Part shown: positions 6,111 through 10,056 of the stretch, one piece after another
Layout of the letters: each line of letters opens with the position of its first letter
Numbering within the stretch: position 1 is the stretch's first letter
The notes under the pieces: model-generated
What the model was told of the DNA's origin: nothing
The model's input: the letters and a program-made list of their open reading frames with translations, nothing else
The model's database searches: none
Made by a program: the position numbers and the translations under genes
Assembly (NCBI GenBank): GCA_945949375.1
Contig: CAMFEN010000021.1
Location: forward strand, 1 to 10,056
Origin: an uncultured Bacteroidales bacterium
GTDB lineage: Bacteria; Bacteroidota; Bacteroidia; Bacteroidales; Paludibacteraceae
DNA length: 10,056 bases
Direction: 5' to 3'

Positions 6111-8660
6111 ATGGCAGAAAACACTACATACACGCCTTCCGGCAATAGCAATTACATCTACGGTCAGCCAAATAATGCGCAGTACTATGGTTCTGGGAAC
6201 TATGGTCCGGGGAATTATGGTGCAGGAGCTAACGATTCGAAAGAAGAGGAGGAAAGCAACTTCAACCTCATGGAGTGGGTGATGCTATGCTTGCACTATT
6301 GGTATTTGTTTGTTATAGGTGTAGCAATAGCGGCAGGATGTGCGATGCTAAAGAATCGTAAGTGGTTGCCTTCATATTATTCGCAGGGGACAATAATCAT
6401 CAAGGAGTCAGGTTATTATGGCGGTACTAACTCTGCGCTGATGCAAGGCTTCGGTGTGGATGCGGGTTATAAGAATGTGAATAACCAAGTGATTATGCTC
6501 GGCTCTTACGACTTGATGTGCCGCGTGGTGGATTCGCTACCCTTCATGCAAACGGAATATATCACACAGGGGCGATTCAAAACGCGAAACCTCTATCGCA
6601 ATACGCCCATTCTGATAGAAACGAGCCATATCGAGTCTATTGCCTATTCTATTCTCTTCCAATTAGATTTTCAATCAGATGGGACTTTCACTGTTACTTC
6701 GACCAATGAAGATGTGCCGATGGTGGCAAACGGACGCTACGGGGAGCCTTTACACACGCAGTTGTTTGACGGTGTATTCCTCCCTTCGGATGTAAGTTTG
6801 TCGAACGGAAAGATGTTTTTCCGTTTCCGAACAAGAGAGTCTTTGGTCGGAGAATTTATGGGGCGATTGCAGTTGAGTTTTGTAGGCGAAGGAAGCACCG
6901 TTTTGGCAATAGCCTTGACCAGCGAGACCCCGCAACGCGATTGTGAATTTATTGATAAATTGGCGGAAATCTATCTAATGCAAAACTTGGAGCAGAAGAA
7001 CGAGGTAGCCGACAATAGTATTCGCTTTATCAACCAGCAGTTAATCTCCCTGCAATCGTCATTGGAGGTGAGCGAGGGCGCGATGACACAATTCCGTCAG
7101 GAGAATCGATTCGTGGATGTAGGCTCCTATGCAGGGCAGTTGATGACTCGCATCTCGCAGTATGACCAGCAGAATATGTCGCTGAAGTTGAAGGAGACGT
7201 ATTTTGACTACTTGACCAACTATCTGCAAACGAATATAGAGAATGGTGCGGTGATAGCACCTACTTCGTTGGGACTGAATGAGCCGATACTGATGTCGCT
7301 GGTACAACAGTTGAACGACCTGCGTATACAGCGCGGAGAGTTGAGCGAAAAGAATGTTTACTATGCCAAATATACGAAGGATATAGAGAATGTGAAGACG
7401 GCAATCAATGAGGTAGTAGGGAGCATGCGCGCATCGCTGGAGATAGAGAAACAAGACCTAAAAGACCGTTTTGCCGATGTGGAGGAAGAGATAAAGAACC
7501 TACCCTCCAAAGAATTGCAGATGGTCGCCATCGAGCGCAACTACCGTATTGACGACAACTACTACACGTTCTTCCTGCAGAAACGCGCCGAGGCCGAGAT
7601 TCAGAAAGCCGGTAACACGCCGGATAACAAGATTTTGGACAAAGCGCGCACCACGGCAGTGGTGAACGGAAAAGCCAAGTCGAAAAATACCACTACGGCA
7701 CTCATCATCGGCTTGCTTGTTCCATTAGCATTGATTATCCTCAGCGAATTGCTAAACAACAAGATGCGGACTCCTCGCGACGTGAAACGATTAGGCGTAT
7801 TCACCATGATAGGTACGTTACGCCATGCACGCAATCAGAATCCCACGCTCGTGCAAGAAAAACCGCGCTCTTCGTATGCAGAGATGATGCGTTCGATACG
7901 AACTCGTATAGAGTTTGTTACAAAGCGTAAAGTTGGCATTGTGGTTACACTCACCTCCACCGAGTCGGGCGACGGAAAGACCTTCCTCAGTACTAACTTG
8001 TCATCGCTGTATGCAATGTCGGGCAAGAAAACCCTATTGATAGATGTGGATTTGCGTAAGCCCAATGTGCATACCAAATTAGGTCTGCCAAACGGGCAAG
8101 GATTGACGGACTATCTGATTGGAGAATGCGAGTTGGAAGATACGCTGATACGGGATAACCACTTTGGCTTCGATGTGATGCGTGCCGGTACTATTCCACC
8201 CAACCCCGGGGAGTTGATACACTCGGACAAGATGGCAGAACTTATTACCAGTCTGCGCCAAGAGTATGCGTTTATTGTAATGGATACATCCCCGATAGGC
8301 TTGGTACCGGATGCGTATACTTTGATAGAATTGTCGGATATATGCTTGTTTGTTATCCGTTGCCTAAAGACAAGCCGTCCATTCTGCAAACAAACAGTTA
8401 TGCAGATGACGGAAATGATTGAGAATCACGACAAAGTGCAGTTGGTACTATCCGATATACCCAATGAGGGACGCTATGCTTACGGGTACGGATACGGCTA
8501 TGGTTACGGGTACGGATATGGCTATGGTTACGGCTATGGATATGGCTATGGGCATCAGCATCGCCATAGTTACGGAAAGTATGGTGCATATCTTTATGGT
8601 AAGATTCACCGCAATAAGAAAGGTCAAGACCACTACTATGCCGACGATGACGAAGCATAA
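6111..8660 (+). CDS. Wzc-type fused Wzz/BY-kinase for polysaccharide export, with (YG)12 tail
   Basis: This 849-residue inner-membrane tyrosine autokinase should control chain length and export of the polysaccharide with the Wza-type partners. In order: a cytoplasmic Gly/Tyr/Asn-rich N-terminus (1-42), membrane helix 1 (about 61-80), a Wzz-type periplasmic region with predicted coiled coil (about 300-460), a GNVR-like stretch (465-497), membrane helix 2 (about 530-546), then the kinase. The kinase shows the oligomerisation motif E-x2-R-x2-R (Glu591, Arg594, Arg597), Walker A STESGDGKT (616-624, Lys623), Walker A' LLIDVDLRKP (642-651), PPNPGELI, and Walker B FIVMDTSP (721-728). The C-terminus holds 19 tyrosines in 55 residues (789-843), twelve of them as an unbroken Tyr-Gly run (791-814). 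Family tails usually carry about five to eight clustered tyrosines. Autophosphorylation of this cluster is expected from the family. It is last in the operon, with no Wzb-type phosphatase next to it. Confidence 0.95.
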   Translation: MAENTTYTPSGNSNYIYGQPNNAQYYGSGNYGPGNYGAGANDSKEEEESNFNLMEWVMLCLHYWYLFVIGVAIAAGCAMLKNRKWLPSYYSQGTIIIKESGYYGGTNSALMQGFGVDAGYKNVNNQVIMLGSYDLMCRVVDSLPFMQTEYITQGRFKTRNLYRNTPILIETSHIESIAYSILFQLDFQSDGTFTVTSTNEDVPMVANGRYGEPLHTQLFDGVFLPSDVSLSNGKMFFRFRTRESLVGEFMGRLQLSFVGEGSTVLAIALTSETPQRDCEFIDKLAEIYLMQNLEQKNEVADNSIRFINQQLISLQSSLEVSEGAMTQFRQENRFVDVGSYAGQLMTRISQYDQQNMSLKLKETYFDYLTNYLQTNIENGAVIAPTSLGLNEPILMSLVQQLNDLRIQRGELSEKNVYYAKYTKDIENVKTAINEVVGSMRASLEIEKQDLKDRFADVEEEIKNLPSKELQMVAIERNYRIDDNYYTFFLQKRAEAEIQKAGNTPDNKILDKARTTAVVNGKAKSKNTTTALIIGLLVPLALIILSELLNNKMRTPRDVKRLGVFTMIGTLRHARNQNPTLVQEKPRSSYAEMMRSIRTRIEFVTKRKVGIVVTLTSTESGDGKTFLSTNLSSLYAMSGKKTLLIDVDLRKPNVHTKLGLPNGQGLTDYLIGECELEDTLIRDNHFGFDVMRAGTIPPNPGELIHSDKMAELITSLRQEYAFIVMDTSPIGLVPDAYTLIELSDICLFVIRCLKTSRPFCKQTVMQMTEMIENHDKVQLVLSDIPNEGRYAYGYGYGYGYGYGYGYGYGYGYGYGHQHRHSYGKYGAYLYGKIHRNKKGQDHYYADDDEA
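8481..8552 (+). repeat. 24-bp tandem repeat, three copies, encoding (YG)12
   Basis: Units at 8481-8504, 8505-8528 and 8529-8552. Units 1 and 2 differ at one base (a silent TAC/TAT); unit 3 differs from unit 2 at three bases, all silent. Each unit encodes four Tyr-Gly pairs. The hierarchy is 6-bp words within 24-bp blocks, as expected from slippage or unequal exchange. Any change by whole units keeps the frame and changes only the number of tail tyrosines, by four at a time. Confidence 0.9.
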
Positions 8661-8750
8661 ACCATTTACCATTTGACTATTAATTCCGATGGGTTGAGTG
8701 CGCCAGTGCACCAGTGCGCCCGATCACCTGAAAATAGGAACTTGAAAGTT
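8661..8750. other. Spacer between kinase stop and terminator
   Basis: No gene is seen. It contains a duplicated heptamer (CCATTTA CCATTTG, 8662-8675) and the octamer array described separately. The stretch belongs to the 3' untranslated end of the operon transcript. Confidence 0.5.
8697..8720. repeat. 8-bp tandem repeat, three copies
   Basis: Units AGTGCGCC, AGTGCACC, AGTGCGCC run without gaps. The array is G/C-rich in an otherwise A/T-rich spacer, lies 36 bases after the kinase stop codon, and precedes the terminator. Its period of eight matches the A/T-rich octamers at 8796-8811. Confidence 0.75.
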
Positions 8751-8799
8751 AAATAAAAGCGCGTATGTCTCCGATGCGGAAACATACGCGCTTTTATTT
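8751..8799. terminator. Bidirectional intrinsic terminator between wzc-type gene and thrS
   Basis: Arms AAATAAAAGCGCGTATGT (8751-8768) and ACATACGCGCTTTTATTT (8782-8799) form a perfect 18-bp inverted repeat. The 13-base loop can extend the stem by TCCG/CGGA around an ATG triloop. The G/C-rich core flanked by A-run and T-run on opposite sides gives a U-tract on transcripts from either direction, fitting its position between convergent genes. Confidence 0.9.
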
Positions 8800-8811
8800 G
8801 ACTATTTGACT
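8796..8811. repeat. 8-bp tandem repeat ATTTGACT, two copies
   Basis: ATTTGACT occurs at 8796-8803 and 8804-8811, followed by a partial third copy (ATTT). It overlaps the right end of the terminator and the left arm of the A/T-rich inverted repeat. The related word ATTTGACTA also occurs near 8671, and its complement near 8846. Confidence 0.65.
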
Positions 8812-8868
8812 ATTTACAATTTTATAATTGTCATACGATACAATTAGTCAAATTGTAAATTGTCAAAT
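8804..8868. repeat. A/T-rich inverted repeat at the thrS stop codon
   Basis: Arms at 8804-8822 and 8850-8868 are complementary over 19 bases with one mismatch; the 27-base loop holds a nested TAATTGT/ACAATTA pair (8825-8831 and 8840-8846). The right arm ends inside the thrS stop codon (8870-8868). In the thrS transcript this would fold directly after the coding region, before the stronger terminator, and may protect the 3' end or aid termination. Confidence 0.6.
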
Positions 8869-10056
8869 CAATATGCGTTCATTTGCTGCTTGACGGTGGT
8901 GTTGACAAAGTCGGCGAAGGCTTGTATGGTCATCTGCCCCTTGTCCTCGGCACCCTGCCGGCGGACGCTGACAAGACCTTGCTCTGCCTCTTTCTCACCC
9001 ACCACGAGCATGAACGGGATACGCTTCAACTCGTTGTCGCGAATCTTGCGCCCGAGTTTCTCGTTGCGGTCATCCACCACCACGCGCACATCCTGCGCCT
9101 CGAGCAACTCTTTCACTTTCCATGCGTACTCGTTGCTCTTCTCGGAGATAGGCAGCACTACGGCTTGGTCGGGCGTGAGCCACAGCGGGAACTTGCCGGC
9201 GGTATGCTCGATGAGCACTGCCACGAAGCGTTCCATAGAGCCGAAGGGCGCACGGTGAATCATCACGGGGCGGTGCTTCTGGTTGTCCTCGCCCACGTAC
9301 TCCAACTCGAAGCGCTCGGGCAGGTTGTAGTCCACCTGAATAGTACCTAACTGCCAGCGGCGACCGAGGGCGTCCTTGACCATAAAGTCGAGTTTCGGTC
9401 CGTAGAAAGCCGCCTCGCCGTACTCTATCTTCGCGGGCAGGTTCTTCTCGCGGCATGCCTCGATGATGGCGTTCTCTGCCTTCTCCCATACCTCGTCGGA
9501 GCCTACGTATTTCTCGTGGTTGTTGGGGTCGCGCAGCGATATCTGTGCTTCGAAGTTCTGGAAGTCCAGCGCCTTGAAGATAATCTCGATAATCTCCATC
9601 ACGCGGATGAACTCGCTCTTCACTTGGTCGGGGCGGCAGAATATATGCGCGTCGTCTTGGGTGAAGGAGCGCACGCGCGTAAGTCCGTGCAACTCACCCG
9701 ACTGCTCGTAGCGATACACCGTGCCGAATTCTGCGCAGCGGAAGGGCAGGTCTTTGTACGAACGCGGGCTATTCTTGAAGATAGCGCAGTGGTGAGGACA
9801 GTTCATCGGCTTCAAGAGATAGACCTCACCTTCCTCGGGGGTGGTGATAGGTTGGAACGAGTCCTTGCCGTAGTGGTCCCAATGCCCTGAGGTCAGATAA
9901 AGGTTCTTCGAGCCGATATGCGGCGTGATAACCTGCTGATAGCCATAGCGTTTCTGTATCTTCTTCAAGAAATCCTCCAAGCGTAGGCGAAGCGCCGTGC
10001 CCTTCGGCAACCAGATAGGCAACCCTTTGCCCACCATATCGGAGAACATGAAGAGT
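8868..10056 (-). CDS. thrS: Threonine-tRNA ligase, C-terminal part (cut by window edge)
   Basis: ThrRS charges tRNA-Thr with threonine in the cytoplasm. The frame is open from the right edge to the TGA at 8870-8868, giving 395 codons; by comparison with E. coli ThrRS about 250 N-terminal residues (TGS and editing domains) lie beyond the window. Counted from the ATG at 10049: the catalytic class II core spans about 1-285, with motif 2 in FRCAEFGTVYRYE (103-115) and motif 3 in APFGSMERF (267-275). The three zinc ligands expected for the threonine site are present: Cys84 (KPMNCPHH), His135 (QDDAH) and His265 (VMIHRA). The C-terminal anticodon-binding domain covers about 290-385. The usual Ile/Leu after HRA is Pro here (HRAPFGS). 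The gene is convergent with the polysaccharide operon and ends in its own terminator, with no infC-rpmI-rplT following. Confidence 0.97.
   Translation of the reverse strand, partial: LFMFSDMVGKGLPIWLPKGTALRLRLEDFLKKIQKRYGYQQVITPHIGSKNLYLTSGHWDHYGKDSFQPITTPEEGEVYLLKPMNCPHHCAIFKNSPRSYKDLPFRCAEFGTVYRYEQSGELHGLTRVRSFTQDDAHIFCRPDQVKSEFIRVMEIIEIIFKALDFQNFEAQISLRDPNNHEKYVGSDEVWEKAENAIIEACREKNLPAKIEYGEAAFYGPKLDFMVKDALGRRWQLGTIQVDYNLPERFELEYVGEDNQKHRPVMIHRAPFGSMERFVAVLIEHTAGKFPLWLTPDQAVVLPISEKSNEYAWKVKELLEAQDVRVVVDDRNEKLGRKIRDNELKRIPFMLVVGEKEAEQGLVSVRRQGAEDKGQMTIQAFADFVNTTVKQQMNAY

Noticed and set aside
8481..8552. Possible CRISPR array or intergenic satellite
   Set aside because: The repeats are contiguous without spacers, in frame in a coding region, and vary only silently.
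9070..9489. A 139-codon minus-strand frame within thrS
   Set aside because: Same strand, different frame from ThrRS; Arg/Gly-rich without motifs. ThrRS motifs occupy the other frame throughout.

Overview
The window reads as a chromosomal segment of a member of the Bacteroidota, most likely the order Bacteroidales. Three promoters match the Bacteroidetes consensus TTTG-N19-21-TAnnTTTG. Four proteins resemble typical Bacteroidales versions: two short Wza-like export lipoproteins, a Wzc-type tyrosine kinase, and a secreted glucosaminidase with LysM domains. Genus cannot be fixed from this sequence alone.

Left arm (1-2882, all minus strand). In transcription order these are a secreted GH73-type glucosaminidase with two C-terminal LysM domains (2882-1860), a small DUF721/DciA-like protein (1759-1469), and the N-terminal 381 codons of MutS2 (1144 to beyond base 1). 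A 324-base gap between the last two holds an apparently orphan plus-strand promoter.

Centre (2892-8660, plus strand). A compact 88-bp divergent promoter region has two back-to-back promoters whose -33 boxes form the ends of a near-palindrome. It separates the glucosaminidase from a five-gene rightward operon: a small unknown lipoprotein, a WlbA/WbpB-type UDP-GlcNAcA 3-dehydrogenase, two tandem Wza-type outer-membrane polysaccharide export lipoproteins, and a fused Wzz/BY-kinase (Wzc type). Gaps between the genes are 15-33 bases and no internal terminator was seen. Together they look like the export and chain-length control part of a surface polysaccharide pathway, plus one enzyme of a diacetamido uronic acid sugar pathway. 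Glycosyltransferases, Wzx, Wzy and a Wzb-type phosphatase are not in the window.

Right arm (8661-10056). The operon converges on thrS (minus strand, C-terminal 395 codons visible). The 207-base spacer holds a strong 18-bp inverted-repeat terminator, a second AT-rich inverted repeat at the thrS stop codon, and short tandem repeats.

Most notable points are the kinase C-terminal tail of twelve consecutive Tyr-Gly pairs, encoded by three 24-bp repeats and echoed by a Gly/Tyr/Asn-rich N-terminus; the symmetric divergent promoter; 7-8 bp tandem repeats in three spacers; and thrS standing without infC-rpmI-rplT behind it. I see no tRNA, rRNA, CRISPR array, transposase or phage gene. The system is mostly a recognisable polysaccharide export operon rather than a wholly new one.
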